DNA of 21,136 nucleotides from an uncultured Parabacteroides sp. GTDB lineage: Bacteria; Bacteroidota; Bacteroidia; Bacteroidales; Tannerellaceae. The DNA lies in NCBI RefSeq assembly GCF_905196875.1, contig NZ_CAJJWO010000086.1, forward strand, positions 1 through 21,136, in the 5' to 3' direction. This document shows, piece after piece, positions 8,107-16,522 of this stretch. The translations under genes and the position numbers were made by a program. The notes under the pieces were generated by a model. That model was not told the DNA's origin. It saw nothing but the letters and a program-made list of their open reading frames with translations, and ran no database searches. How positions within the stretch are numbered: the stretch's first letter is position 1; every line of letters starts with the position of its first letter.

Positions 8107-8580
8107 ATGAAGGAAATCAGACTGGAAACGAAAATAACAGTTTATCCGTTGAACGAAGTTCCGGATGAAGAATTGCCTTTGGTTCATGCCGCGTTGAAAG
8201 CGACAGAACAGTCGTATGCGCCTTATTCTAAATTTCATGTGGGTGCGGCTGCATTGTTGGCCGACGGAACGATTGTGACGGGAAGTAACCAGGAAAACGC
8301 TGCTTATCCATCCGGCTTGTGTGCTGAAAGGGTCACTTTGTTCCACGCCGGACATAAGTATCCGGATATTCCCGTAGTGGCCCTTGCGATTGCTGCGGCA
8401 ACGGGAGGGAAGCAGGTGGAAAGTATTTCTCCTTGTGGTGCTTGTCGGCAGGTTTTGCTGGAAACGGAACAACGATATGGTAAACCGGTGAAAGTATTGC
8501 TTTGCGGAACGAAAGAGGTAATGATTGCTCCGAGTGCTGCATCTCTTTTGCCTCTTTGTTTCGGAAAGGACAGTCTTTAG
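8107..8580 (+). CDS. cdd: Cytidine deaminase
   Basis: Cdd deaminates cytidine and deoxycytidine to the uridine forms in pyrimidine salvage. The zinc site is complete: Cys72 and catalytic Glu74 in GLCAERVTLF, then Cys110 and Cys113 in SPCGACRQVL. The N-terminal segment YAPYSKFHVGAAALLADG (38-55) and NQENAAYPSG (61-70) are substrate-binding signatures. At 157 residues it is of the short homotetrameric type, with an N-terminal extension of about 20 residues over the B. subtilis enzyme. It has its own promoter and terminator, so it is probably a single-gene unit. Confidence 0.96.
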   Translation: MKEIRLETKITVYPLNEVPDEELPLVHAALKATEQSYAPYSKFHVGAAALLADGTIVTGSNQENAAYPSGLCAERVTLFHAGHKYPDIPVVALAIAAATGGKQVESISPCGACRQVLLETEQRYGKPVKVLLCGTKEVMIAPSAASLLPLCFGKDSL

Positions 8581-8588
8581 AAAAAAGA

Positions 8589-8621
8589 AACGGGACAAGA
8601 AGTAATACCTCTTGCCCCGTT
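8589..8621. terminator. Bidirectional terminator between cdd and the phosphomutase gene
   Basis: Arms 8589-8600 (AACGGGACAAGA) and 8610-8621 (TCTTGCCCCGTT) pair over 12 positions with one A-C mismatch, around a 9-base loop. A T-rich run (GTTTTCT) follows on the plus strand. On the minus strand the complement of AAAAAAGAA provides a T-run. It can therefore stop transcription from both convergent genes. Confidence 0.85.
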
Positions 8622-8643
8622 GTTTTCTAAATCAATTCTCAGG

Positions 8644-10392
8644 TCAGATACCCAGAGAAGCTTTGATCTGATTGATCTTTTCTTCGGCTGCTTTTTCTGC
8701 TTCCGGCAGATCTTCCAGGCTCTTTACTTTTGAATGAACTTCACAGTAGAATTTAATTTTCGGTTCTGTTCCTGAAGGACGGATAGATACTTTTGTATTG
8801 TCTTCAGTGAAATATTGCAGAACGTTGGAAGTTGTCGGCATATCCAAAGTGATTGTTTCTTTGTCGATGTAGCTGTAGCCTTTCAGGGAAGCATAATCGT
8901 AGAACAAAGACACTTTTGAACCAGCAATTTCCTGTAATGGGTTTTCGCGGAAGTTCTTCATCATTGCTTCGATTTCTTCAGCACCGCTCTTTCCTTTCTT
9001 TACAACAGAAATACCTTTTTCTTTTGAGAAACCGTATTGTACGTAGATATTCTGCAGCAACTGGAACATTGTGATGCCCTGGTCTTTTGCCCATGCAGCA
9101 ATTTCTGCCAGGATAGCACATGCAGAAACTGCGTCTTTATCGCGAACAAAATCTTCGCAAAGGAAACCGTAGCTTTCTTCACCACCACCGATATAGTTTT
9201 TCTTGCCTTCGTTTTTCTTCATTACATCGGCAATCCATTTGAAACCGGTATAAACATCGTATAATTCAACACCGTTGCGTTCAGCGATCGTACGGATCAG
9301 TTCTGTTGTAACGATTGTTTTTACAATATATTCTTTGCCGTTGATCTTACCAAGTTCTTTCCAGCGGGTAATCAGATAATAAACGAACATCAGAGCAGTC
9401 TGGTTGCCGTTCAGCAGTACCCATTCGCCGTTGTTGTTCTTAACGGCAGCACCTACGCGGTCAGCATCCGGGTCGGAAGCCAGTACCAGGTCGGCATCTG
9501 TTTCTTTTGCTTTTTCAACAGCCATTGCCAAAGCTGCCGGTTCTTCCGGGTTGGGAGAGATAACAGTTGGGAAATCGCCGCTTACAACATCTTGTTCGGG
9601 AACATGGATAACATTTGTAAATCCGAATGCTTTCAGTGTATCAGGAATGATACGTACACCTGTTCCGTGGATCGGAGTGTAAACGATCTTCATATCGTGG
9701 TGACGTTTGATAGCTTCCGATGAAAGGGAGATTGTTGTCAAAGCGTCGATATACAGATTGTCAATTTCTTTACCGATGATTTCTATCAGTTCCTTATTGC
9801 CTTTGAACTTGATGTCGCTGGCATTACGGATCTTGTTTACTTCGGCAATCGTGTTACGGTCGTGCGGTGCGATCATCTGTGCGCCATCGTCCCAGTAGGC
9901 CTTGTAACCGTTGTATTCTTTCGGATTGTGGGAGGCTGTCAGGATAATACCACTCTGGCATCCCAGTTTACGGATGGCAAAAGACATTTCCGGAGTCGGA
10001 CGAAGATCTTCAAACATGTATACCTTGATACCGTTAGCGGAGAAGATATCTGCCGAGATTTCGGCGAACTTACGGCTGTTGTTACGGCAGTCATGGCCGA
10101 TAACGACTTTGATCTGGTCAAGTCCTGAAAATTCTTTTTTCAGGTAGTTTGACAACCCTTGTGTAGCAGCACCTACTGTATAAATATTCATACGGTTGGT
10201 TCCTACACCCATAATACCTCTTAAACCTCCGGTTCCGAATTCAAGGTCTTTGTAAAACGATTCGATCAGATCGGTCGGGTCTTCGTTGTCCAATAAAGCC
10301 TGAACCTGCGCTTTTGTTTCGGCATCATAACTTTTAGTAAGCCAGCTTTGCGCTTTGCTTCTTACCATTTCTAGCAGTTCGTTGTTTTCCAT
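8644..10392 (-). CDS. pgcA: Phosphoglucomutase / phosphohexomutase (PgcA/PGM2-type)
   Basis: The enzyme interconverts hexose 1- and 6-phosphates, most likely glucose, linking glycolysis to sugar-nucleotide and polysaccharide synthesis. From the ATG at 10392 it has 582 residues; a TTG two codons upstream is unlikely as start. Features in order: FGTGGLRGIMGVGTNRMN (52-69), the phosphoserine loop LTASHNPKEYNGYK with Ser154, the metal-binding DPDADRVG with Asp307, Asp309 and Asp311, the sugar-binding GGGEESYG near 396, and the phosphate-binding RPSGTEPKIKF near the C-terminus. The length and N-terminus resemble B. subtilis PgcA and eukaryotic PGM2 rather than E. coli Pgm or ManB. It is a single gene with its own promoter, convergent with cdd. 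Sugar specificity (glucose, mannose or phosphopentose) is inferred from family resemblance. Confidence 0.92.
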   Translation of the reverse strand: MENNELLEMVRSKAQSWLTKSYDAETKAQVQALLDNEDPTDLIESFYKDLEFGTGGLRGIMGVGTNRMNIYTVGAATQGLSNYLKKEFSGLDQIKVVIGHDCRNNSRKFAEISADIFSANGIKVYMFEDLRPTPEMSFAIRKLGCQSGIILTASHNPKEYNGYKAYWDDGAQMIAPHDRNTIAEVNKIRNASDIKFKGNKELIEIIGKEIDNLYIDALTTISLSSEAIKRHHDMKIVYTPIHGTGVRIIPDTLKAFGFTNVIHVPEQDVVSGDFPTVISPNPEEPAALAMAVEKAKETDADLVLASDPDADRVGAAVKNNNGEWVLLNGNQTALMFVYYLITRWKELGKINGKEYIVKTIVTTELIRTIAERNGVELYDVYTGFKWIADVMKKNEGKKNYIGGGEESYGFLCEDFVRDKDAVSACAILAEIAAWAKDQGITMFQLLQNIYVQYGFSKEKGISVVKKGKSGAEEIEAMMKNFRENPLQEIAGSKVSLFYDYASLKGYSYIDKETITLDMPTTSNVLQYFTEDNTKVSIRPSGTEPKIKFYCEVHSKVKSLEDLPEAEKAAEEKINQIKASLGI

Positions 10393-10445
10393 ACCCAAAT
10401 ATCTTGCATTTATTATATATGTTATTTCTTAATTTATCGAGAAAA

Positions 10446-10453
10446 CAAAGATA
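10446..10453 (-). promoter_or_regulatory. -7 promoter element for the phosphomutase gene (TATCTTTG)
   Basis: An exact TATCTTTG on the minus strand, 53 bases upstream of the ATG at 10392. On the same strand an ATTG, partly matching the -33 TTTG, lies 18 bases further upstream (10472-10475). The leader would be about 45 bases and is AT-rich. Confidence 0.65.
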
Positions 10454-10516
10454 CAAATTAATTGATTTAAACAATGGCTCGCGTCCTTATTTTCAAGAAA
10501 AAAGAAAAGATCTTTT

Positions 10517-12202
10517 TTACCATGTAAACGGATATGTATAAGATGTTTGATTTCCACAGGCATCTGTTACGACCAGTTTTAATGTATGTTTTCCTCTTGT
10601 CAGTCGTTCCTTATCGAACTGATAAGTGATGACAGATTTGTTATTCATTTCAAAAAGAACGAATTGTCCGTCTATTTCACCTCGATAAGTCTGTACACCG
10701 CTCAGGTTATCCGAGAGTCGGAATGAGATCGTTTGTTTACTAACCCATGTAGCTGGGTTGAGTGGCGTAACGGTTGGAGGGATAAGGTCTTGCCCGAGTG
10801 TATAGGTGCCCATTTCTTTGATATCGGCATCTATCCATCCGTTACGGTAAACGCCTCCTGTCCATGACCGTCGTCCGTTTTGTATACGTATGATACCGTA
10901 TTGTTGTTTGTTTTCAAGCGTATCGCTCTGTAAGCGTAAGGAAAGTTTAGCCGATTTATGCAAGGCGACCGGTTTGTTGTGCAGTGTATGTGTAGCTCCG
11001 AGAGTGGTGCTGTCTTCTTTTACCGAATAACGGAAATACAAGTCGTCGTAGAGGTTCCCCTTGGGGATGGTCAGGCGAATACCTTTGGCCCCGAAACGGT
11101 TATCGTTCCACCAATGGAACAATTCTGTATTGTCGGTATCGATTTCCGGAATGGGTTGCTCTTTCCCTTCTATCCGTATGGACAGTTGTGTCGAATTACC
11201 GAAAGCGTCTGCCACCCGATAGGTGAGGTGATAAGTGCGTGGTTCATCGATGGTTAGTATTCCTCGTTTGATGCTTTCGATAAAACGAAGGCGGTTGCCC
11301 GGATCGACAAAACTCTTTATATAAAATGAACGGTGTTCTTTCCATTCTTCGAAATCGGTAAAGCTGTTCAGGTAACGGGTTTCATCGAAAGCGAAACGAT
11401 TTAAGTCGCTTCGATAGATAACCTGACTGTCGACTGTCAGTGTGATATCTTTAATTCCGTATATGTTGCTGGTGTTATCCATGTAATCGTATCCTTTTAT
11501 TGCAAGACCTATTTCTCCCCAGGCTTCGATTTTTCCTGTCAGTGTTGGTTTGCCGTTTTTGGGTGTCACAGGTTTGAGTTCCAGTTTTCGACCGCTACCG
11601 TTTACTACACCTTTGCCAAGCACTGGATAAATCATAATCCCTTGTATTTGGGGAGGACGGGTGTCTTCTATCAGGTCTTTGTAGTATTCAATAGGGTCCA
11701 TCGGTTCTTCTGTTTCTGTGTCACGCACTTCAAAATGAAGATGCGGGCCTCCGGAACCTCCTGTGTTTCCACTCATGGCTACGATTTCTCCTTCTTTTAC
11801 CGGCAATTCGTCCGGTGTCAGCGTCAGGTTTACATTAAAGCTTTCCTGTTCGTATTGTTTTTCTTTGAGGTAAGCTGCTATTTTGGAGGAAAATTTCTGT
11901 AAATGTCCGTAGACAGTTGTTGTTCCATTCGGGTGAGTGATGTATAACCCATTTCCATATCCCCATGGACTGACTGAAATACGTGACACATATCCGTCTT
12001 GTACTGAGTGGATCGGCTTCCCTTCCACACCTTGTGTTTTAAAATCTATTCCGGAATGAAAATGGTTGCTTCTCAGTTCTCCAAAGTTTCCACTTAAAAG
12101 AACAGGGATGTCCAGCGGTTTTCGAAATTCTTGCGCGTTCGCAGTAGCGGATGTAATTCCGGCTAAAAGGCAGAATCCTGCCAGTATATGATGTATTTGC
12201 AT
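10517..12202 (-). CDS. Secreted M23-family (LytM-type) peptidase with long C-terminal region
   Basis: M23 enzymes are zinc endopeptidases that cut peptidoglycan cross-links, or are inactive regulators of amidases. A signal peptide (1-23, ending SATANA) is followed by the M23 domain at about 30-175. The zinc ligands are visible: His49 and Asp53 in HFHSGIDFK, and His154/His156 in GGPHLHFEVRD. Here the set is complete, so the enzyme should be active. An insertion of about 35 residues (YLKEKQYEQESFNVN...) sits between YGHLQKF and GEIVAMSGNTGG. Residues about 185-561 match no family I can name but have beta-rich, Ig-like segments (TYHLTYRVADAFGNSTQ, HTLKLVVTDACGNQTS). It follows a secreted nuclease/phosphatase-family gene by 12 bases, but has an additional promoter box inside that gene. 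Confidence 0.88.
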   Translation of the reverse strand: MQIHHILAGFCLLAGITSATANAQEFRKPLDIPVLLSGNFGELRSNHFHSGIDFKTQGVEGKPIHSVQDGYVSRISVSPWGYGNGLYITHPNGTTTVYGHLQKFSSKIAAYLKEKQYEQESFNVNLTLTPDELPVKEGEIVAMSGNTGGSGGPHLHFEVRDTETEEPMDPIEYYKDLIEDTRPPQIQGIMIYPVLGKGVVNGSGRKLELKPVTPKNGKPTLTGKIEAWGEIGLAIKGYDYMDNTSNIYGIKDITLTVDSQVIYRSDLNRFAFDETRYLNSFTDFEEWKEHRSFYIKSFVDPGNRLRFIESIKRGILTIDEPRTYHLTYRVADAFGNSTQLSIRIEGKEQPIPEIDTDNTELFHWWNDNRFGAKGIRLTIPKGNLYDDLYFRYSVKEDSTTLGATHTLHNKPVALHKSAKLSLRLQSDTLENKQQYGIIRIQNGRRSWTGGVYRNGWIDADIKEMGTYTLGQDLIPPTVTPLNPATWVSKQTISFRLSDNLSGVQTYRGEIDGQFVLFEMNNKSVITYQFDKERLTRGKHTLKLVVTDACGNQTSYTYPFTW

Positions 12203-12214
12203 ATCCTCTTTAAT

Positions 12215-13255
12215 TCAATCTTCGGTAGGCAAAGATAGTAAAAAGTCACTAATAAGGGGTAAATGATCGCTGTAGCCGCCTTCATATTTGAAACCGTAAT
12301 ATGTACGTGCGGGACGTTTGCCATGCCAGGTTTTATCTTTGGTGAACAGGAAATTTGGTGCAAATATTCGTATACTTTCGGGGATGATATGCATTCGTGA
12401 GTCTTTATTAATAAGGTTGCCCGATACAATGATCTGGTCCAGTTGACTCCATTCTCCCTGATATTTGTGTGTTCCAGGGAAGTTTAAAGTGTGTGGATTT
12501 GCAAAAAGATTATAAAGGGTGGATGTCTCCGCTTTTGTGCAGACAGACATGGCTCCCAACACCTCGGTGATACTAGCGTTTTCCGGTGTGTCGTTGAAAT
12601 CTCCCATAATAAGTAACTGAGGTGTTGTGCGTGTCTGTATCAGAGAGTCGCAAAGGTGTCGTAAGGTGCGGGCGGCATCGAAACGATCAGCTTCGCTTTC
12701 CTTTTCTCCTCCGTAGCGGGAGGGTAGGTGGCAGACGAATACATCCAGAGTGTCTGAGGTCAGGACCTTTCCCCAGACGTGGAGGATATTGCGGGTATAT
12801 TTATGTCGTTTGCGGGTGAAGACGACCGGTTGTTCTTTATGTCCTATGTATCTGAACTTGTCTTGCTGGTAAAGGAGTGCCGTATTAATGCCCCTGATGT
12901 CGGAACCATGTGTCATACAATAGTGATACTGTTGCAGTTTGAGGGGTGTTCGCTTGAGCAGGTGGATCAATACAGAGTCGTTTTCTACTTCGCAGAGTCC
13001 GACTAAAGCGGGCGTGCTCCATTCTCCGGCAGCACTGATTACTTTAGCTATCTGTTGGAGTTTATGGTAATAACGTCCACGTGTCCAATGGCGGTTGCCG
13101 GTTGGGAGAAAATCATTGTCGTTCTTATTCGGATTGTCTTCGGTATCGAACAGATTCTCGACGTTATAACTCATTACTCTGAAATCGAGCTGGGCTTCGA
13201 TTGGCAGCGTAATGAATGATAAAACGTAAATGATGATAGTTAAGGTTTTGATCAT
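12215..13255 (-). CDS. Secreted endonuclease/exonuclease/phosphatase (EEP) family protein
   Basis: The EEP fold (DNase I, ExoIII, phosphoesterases) hydrolyses phosphodiester or phosphomonoester bonds with a divalent metal. The family landmarks are present in order: MSYNVENLFD (28-37, with Asn31), the metal-binding glutamate in GLCEVEND (Glu89), HLPSRYGG (176-183), GDFND (218-222), and the terminal SDHLPL with His331. The 346 residues begin with a hydrophobic signal peptide (1-21, ending PIEA), so it acts outside the cytoplasm. The gene lies 12 bases after the lipoprotein gene and 12 before the M23 gene, all in one direction. The substrate cannot be read from the sequence; extracellular DNA, nucleotides or phospholipid head groups are all possible. 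Confidence 0.88.
   Translation of the reverse strand: MIKTLTIIIYVLSFITLPIEAQLDFRVMSYNVENLFDTEDNPNKNDNDFLPTGNRHWTRGRYYHKLQQIAKVISAAGEWSTPALVGLCEVENDSVLIHLLKRTPLKLQQYHYCMTHGSDIRGINTALLYQQDKFRYIGHKEQPVVFTRKRHKYTRNILHVWGKVLTSDTLDVFVCHLPSRYGGEKESEADRFDAARTLRHLCDSLIQTRTTPQLLIMGDFNDTPENASITEVLGAMSVCTKAETSTLYNLFANPHTLNFPGTHKYQGEWSQLDQIIVSGNLINKDSRMHIIPESIRIFAPNFLFTKDKTWHGKRPARTYYGFKYEGGYSDHLPLISDFLLSLPTED
12230..12237 (-). promoter_or_regulatory. -7 promoter element for the M23 peptidase gene, inside the upstream coding region (TATCTTTG)
   Basis: An exact TATCTTTG on the minus strand, 28 bases upstream of the M23 ATG at 12202. It lies within the last codons of the nuclease-family gene, whose stop is at 12215-12217; here it encodes Leu-Ser-Leu. 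It would let the M23 gene be transcribed alone. Confidence 0.5.
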
Positions 13256-13267
13256 ATCTAATTGTTT

Positions 13268-14767
13268 TTATTTGTCTTCTTCTTCCTTGGGGACATATTC
13301 ATAAGCTCCGATATCCGGTCCATCGTTTGTCAAGCGGTTAACACCGTTGCGGTCGATAGGATACTTCTGTGTGACAAAGAGGTCTGCCTTACCAACACCC
13401 GGCGTTGTCTCCTTGTCGGGACGGAAATCATACATATATTTATTTTTTTCTCCGCCGGTCATTCTGTATTCCATCTTGTTTGTATCTTTTCCTGTGACAA
13501 AGATGACATCTGGAAACTTATCGTCTTTTATCTCCTGCAGTTTGATCACACAGTGATTAAACTGATAGTTTAATTTACCATTTAGCGGAGTGGCTTTGAG
13601 ACTGATAACCAGTTCTCCGTTCGTCAGGTCTTTAGCTGCGGAATGGTTGCCGTCGATTATACAGTTGTCAAAATAGGCTTGTTCCAGACTGTAGGAGATA
13701 GCTTCTGTATCCGGATCTTCGTCCTTTATGGCTAATGTACCGCCGGTTCGCTGTTTTAAAGTCATGTAGTTGGCTATCGTACAATGTGTGAAACTGTATT
13801 TTCCTCCTGCCAATAACACTACATCTGCTGTTGCATTCGTAAATTCACTGTTTGTAGCTTCTATATTACAGTTGATTGCTTTGAATGCAAAGCCATCCAT
13901 ATTGGTGATCTGTGAATTGTTGATCTTCAGTTTAGAATTTTTCGGATCAGATGCTTCACACAAAATACCATTGTTGCCGTTGCGTACTATTACATTATTA
14001 AATACATTACCAAAACTTTCCGGTTTGAAGGTAATGCCTTCCCATTGTCCCGGTGTGCGGTCGTAAGGTAATAGATCGTTCAAAATGAAATCAAGGCGGT
14101 CACCACGGAATGTGATCGGTTTTTCGATTGTTCCGTTGGCTATAATTGTTCCTTTGGAGATTATTTTTGCTTTGTCGTGCATGTAGAAAGTCGCTCCTTC
14201 TTCAATATCGACAGTTACACCATCATCGATCGTCAGGCTGTCATATATAAGGTAAGGACGTTCGGCCGTCAGTTTGGTATCTTCGGTCAGTATTTTTCCT
14301 CCTTTTATTAGGTGGACGTCTTGTCCGCATGCTTCCAGCAGAACAGATTGTTTTATTCCGTTGAAGAAGAAAACGATCGAATCCTGGACTAATAACGGTT
14401 GGTCTTTTCCGTTGGGGTTGACTGTCACTTCTACAAAAATGTACATACTGTCTTTTGCAGCTACTCTGACATTATCGAAGTTGTCTCCTTTACGGCCATC
14501 TACATTAATTCGGAATCCACTGGTGGCTGGTGATGCTTGTAATACTTTCTCGATGTTTAGTGGTTGGTCGTTCCTGTTGTAAACCATGAATTGTTTCGTT
14601 GCTGAACCAATAGTCGTGAATACGGTATCGAATGATAAAGTATCTGTTGAGAAACTCAACCGATGGTTCGGATTGGTCGAATAATTTTCGTCCAGCCCGT
14701 CGCATCCTGCCAACAGGTTGAGTAATATGGTACATACTATGAGCAACGGCGCGGTAATTTTTTTCAT
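13268..14767 (-). CDS. Beta-helix-like surface or periplasmic lipoprotein of unknown function
   Basis: Residues 1-22 form a lipoprotein signal peptide with lipobox LAGC, so Cys22 is the lipid-modified residue. Residues about 35-145 are beta-rich (LSFSTDTLSFDTVFTTIGSA..., FMVYNRNDQPLNIEKV) and resemble an Ig-like or HYDIN-like domain. From about 155 to 420 short repeating strands alternate with Asn and Gly, including LTIDDGVTVDIEEGATFYM, KIISKGTIIANGTIEKP and NGILCEASDPKNSKLKINN. This suggests a right-handed parallel beta-helix. The end, NDGPDIGAYEYVPKEEEDK, resembles the DIGAYEY end seen in many such Bacteroidetes proteins. Acidic residues follow the Cys (CDGLDEN), possibly favouring surface export, but this is speculative. 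It is the first gene of a secreted trio with a nuclease/phosphatase-family enzyme and an M23 peptidase. Confidence 0.8.
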   Translation of the reverse strand: MKKITAPLLIVCTILLNLLAGCDGLDENYSTNPNHRLSFSTDTLSFDTVFTTIGSATKQFMVYNRNDQPLNIEKVLQASPATSGFRINVDGRKGDNFDNVRVAAKDSMYIFVEVTVNPNGKDQPLLVQDSIVFFFNGIKQSVLLEACGQDVHLIKGGKILTEDTKLTAERPYLIYDSLTIDDGVTVDIEEGATFYMHDKAKIISKGTIIANGTIEKPITFRGDRLDFILNDLLPYDRTPGQWEGITFKPESFGNVFNNVIVRNGNNGILCEASDPKNSKLKINNSQITNMDGFAFKAINCNIEATNSEFTNATADVVLLAGGKYSFTHCTIANYMTLKQRTGGTLAIKDEDPDTEAISYSLEQAYFDNCIIDGNHSAAKDLTNGELVISLKATPLNGKLNYQFNHCVIKLQEIKDDKFPDVIFVTGKDTNKMEYRMTGGEKNKYMYDFRPDKETTPGVGKADLFVTQKYPIDRNGVNRLTNDGPDIGAYEYVPKEEEDK

Positions 14768-14858
14768 TTTCTCTGAATGTTAAAATATATGCCTTTGTGT
14801 TCTTGTTTCTCAATAAACAAAATATTTATAAAGAAAGTTTTCAGGCATTAACATAAAA

Positions 14859-14895
14859 AAAGAGGAAAAACACGGTCAAAGTGTTAATCCTCTTT
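14859..14895 (-). terminator. Terminator of pepD
   Basis: AAAGAGGA (14859-14866) pairs with TCCTCTTT (14888-14895), and AACAC (14869-14873) with GTGTT (14881-14885), separated by a 2x2 internal bulge. The loop is 7 bases. On the minus strand the hairpin is followed by TTTTTATG, so it ends pepD transcription 23 bases after the stop codon. Confidence 0.85.
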
Positions 14896-14917
14896 CTATA
14901 ACGTGAAATATTAAAGT

Positions 14918-16375
14918 TTATTTTGCCGGGATGCTTTTTAATAATTCCAAAAGGTGAGCCCACCATAAACCAACGGTCTTAATTTCGATCCGTTCGTTCG
15001 GAGAGTGAACATCTCTTAATGTCGGTCCAAAAGAAATCATATCCAGGTTAGGATATTTTTCGAGGAACAGTCCGCACTCCAATCCGGCATGGATTGCCAT
15101 GATCTTAGCGTCTTTATTAAACAGGCGCTTGTAAGTTTCCTGCGCTACTTTCAGAATTTTGGAATCCGGATTTGGAGCCCATCCCGGATAACCGTCACCA
15201 TGAGTTACTTTAGCTCCTGCCAGCAGGAATGTTGCAGCTACCTGATTTGCAACAGCTATCTTGCATGATTCAATAGAACTGCGTTGGCTGGTTCCAACAA
15301 GGATGGTGTTGCCTTCCTTCATTTTCACTGATGCCAGATTGGTAGAAGTTTCTACCAGACCTTCTATATCGTGGCTCATGCCGATCACGCCATGTGGGCA
15401 GGCCTGTAATGCGTAGATCAGTTGTTGGGTTCTTTCGTTATCAATACGTGTCGCCGGTCTTTCTACTGACTTCATTGTTAATAGAACATTGGGATCTACA
15501 TGCTTCAGTTCGTTTTCAATATCGGCAGCAAAGTGATTCAACATAACACGTACTTTTTCTTTGTCTTCCGGATAGAGACCAACTATTGCATAAGCTTCGC
15601 GTGCAATGGCATTACGCAGATTACCTCCGTCGATAGAACAAAGTGTGAAATCGAAATTCTGTTGCATTATATAAAGGAAGCGAGCTAATATCTTATTGGC
15701 ATTTCCTAGCCCTTTGTGAATCTCTCCACCGGAATGCCCACCATTCAGACCTCTTACATCAATAATGAAGTATTGCAGATTGGGTGAAGTGTTAAGCGGA
15801 TCATAGTAGAATTCAGCTTGTGTATCTTTTCCACCGGCGCAGCCCATAAAAATTTCACCTTCGTCTTCGCTATCCAGATTCAGCAGGATTTCGCCTGTCA
15901 TAAATCCTTTTTCAAGGGCTTTAGCACCTGTCAGACCGGTTTCTTCATCTACCGTGAACAGGCATTCGATTGGACCGTGTTCGATATCATCGGAAGCCAG
16001 AATAGCGAGTTCGGCTGCTACACCGATACCATTGTCGGCACCCAAAGTGGTTCCGTTTGCACGTAGCCAGTCACCATCTACAATCGTTTCGATCGGATCG
16101 TTGTCAAAATCATGGACTGTTCCATTGTTTTTCTCGCAAACCATATCCATGTGCGATTGAAGGACGACAACCGGGAGCTTTTCTTTTCCGGGCGTTGCAG
16201 GCTTCGACATCAGAATATTTCCGGCTGCATCTTTTTTTATAGCGATTTTATACTCTTTTGCGAACGATTCCAGATATTGGATCATTTTGCCTTCCTTCTT
16301 TGAAGGGCGGGGCACTTGTGTTACCTGGTGGAAGAACTTCCAAACGATTTCAGGCTTTAAGTCAGTAATCTTCAT
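14918..16375 (-). CDS. pepD: Cytosol non-specific dipeptidase / aminoacyl-histidine dipeptidase PepD
   Basis: PepD is an M20-family metallopeptidase of the cytoplasm that hydrolyses dipeptides such as aminoacyl-histidine. The 485 residues match E. coli PepD (about 485). Metal ligands and catalytic residues appear in the family order: His75 and Asp77 in LQSHMDMVCEK, Asp114 in LGADNGIG, Glu144/Glu145 in TVDEETGLTGA, an Asp in LLNLDSEDEGEIFMGCAGG, and a C-terminal AIHAGLECGLF. The lid-domain segment RGLNGGHSGGEIHKG is also characteristic. There is no signal peptide. The gene stands alone with its own terminator. Confidence 0.95.
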   Translation of the reverse strand: MKITDLKPEIVWKFFHQVTQVPRPSKKEGKMIQYLESFAKEYKIAIKKDAAGNILMSKPATPGKEKLPVVVLQSHMDMVCEKNNGTVHDFDNDPIETIVDGDWLRANGTTLGADNGIGVAAELAILASDDIEHGPIECLFTVDEETGLTGAKALEKGFMTGEILLNLDSEDEGEIFMGCAGGKDTQAEFYYDPLNTSPNLQYFIIDVRGLNGGHSGGEIHKGLGNANKILARFLYIMQQNFDFTLCSIDGGNLRNAIAREAYAIVGLYPEDKEKVRVMLNHFAADIENELKHVDPNVLLTMKSVERPATRIDNERTQQLIYALQACPHGVIGMSHDIEGLVETSTNLASVKMKEGNTILVGTSQRSSIESCKIAVANQVAATFLLAGAKVTHGDGYPGWAPNPDSKILKVAQETYKRLFNKDAKIMAIHAGLECGLFLEKYPNLDMISFGPTLRDVHSPNERIEIKTVGLWWAHLLELLKSIPAK

Positions 16376-16386
16376 AATGTTACAAT

Positions 16387-16419
16387 ATATTATAGTTATT
16401 ACTATATAGTTAATAATAT
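16387..16419. repeat. AT-rich inverted repeat upstream of pepD
   Basis: ATATTAT at 16387-16393 and ATAATAT at 16413-16419 are exact inverted copies around a 19-base AT-rich centre containing TAGTTA twice. It lies 12 bases upstream of the pepD start and could be an operator. In such AT-rich DNA it could also be chance. Confidence 0.25.
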
Positions 16420-16474
16420 GATCGTTTTCCGAGTTGTGTATGAAAAAAAGTAGAATTAAATAGCAAAAAGATAC

Positions 16475-16502
16475 TTTGTAATCACTTAAACTCTTATATT
16501 TG
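16475..16502 (+). promoter_or_regulatory. Promoter for the small membrane protein / Skp-like operon
   Basis: TTTG at 16475-16478 and TATATTTG at 16495-16502 match the Bacteroidetes -33 and -7 elements. The spacer is 16 bases, somewhat shorter than the usual 19-21. The start codon at 16523 is 20 bases downstream of the -7 element. Confidence 0.55.
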
Positions 16503-16522
16503 CGTCCACAAATATAGAGAAA

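Noticed and set aside
8077..8598. 173-codon minus-strand frame over cdd
   Set aside because: It covers the complement of an intact cytidine deaminase gene and contains its terminator. The translation is Arg/Phe-rich nonsense.
10505..10516. Perfect palindrome AAAAGATCTTTT next to the M23 stop codon as a terminator
   Set aside because: A 12-base palindrome without a loop cannot form a useful hairpin. It is probably chance in A/T-rich DNA, and I found no better terminator there.
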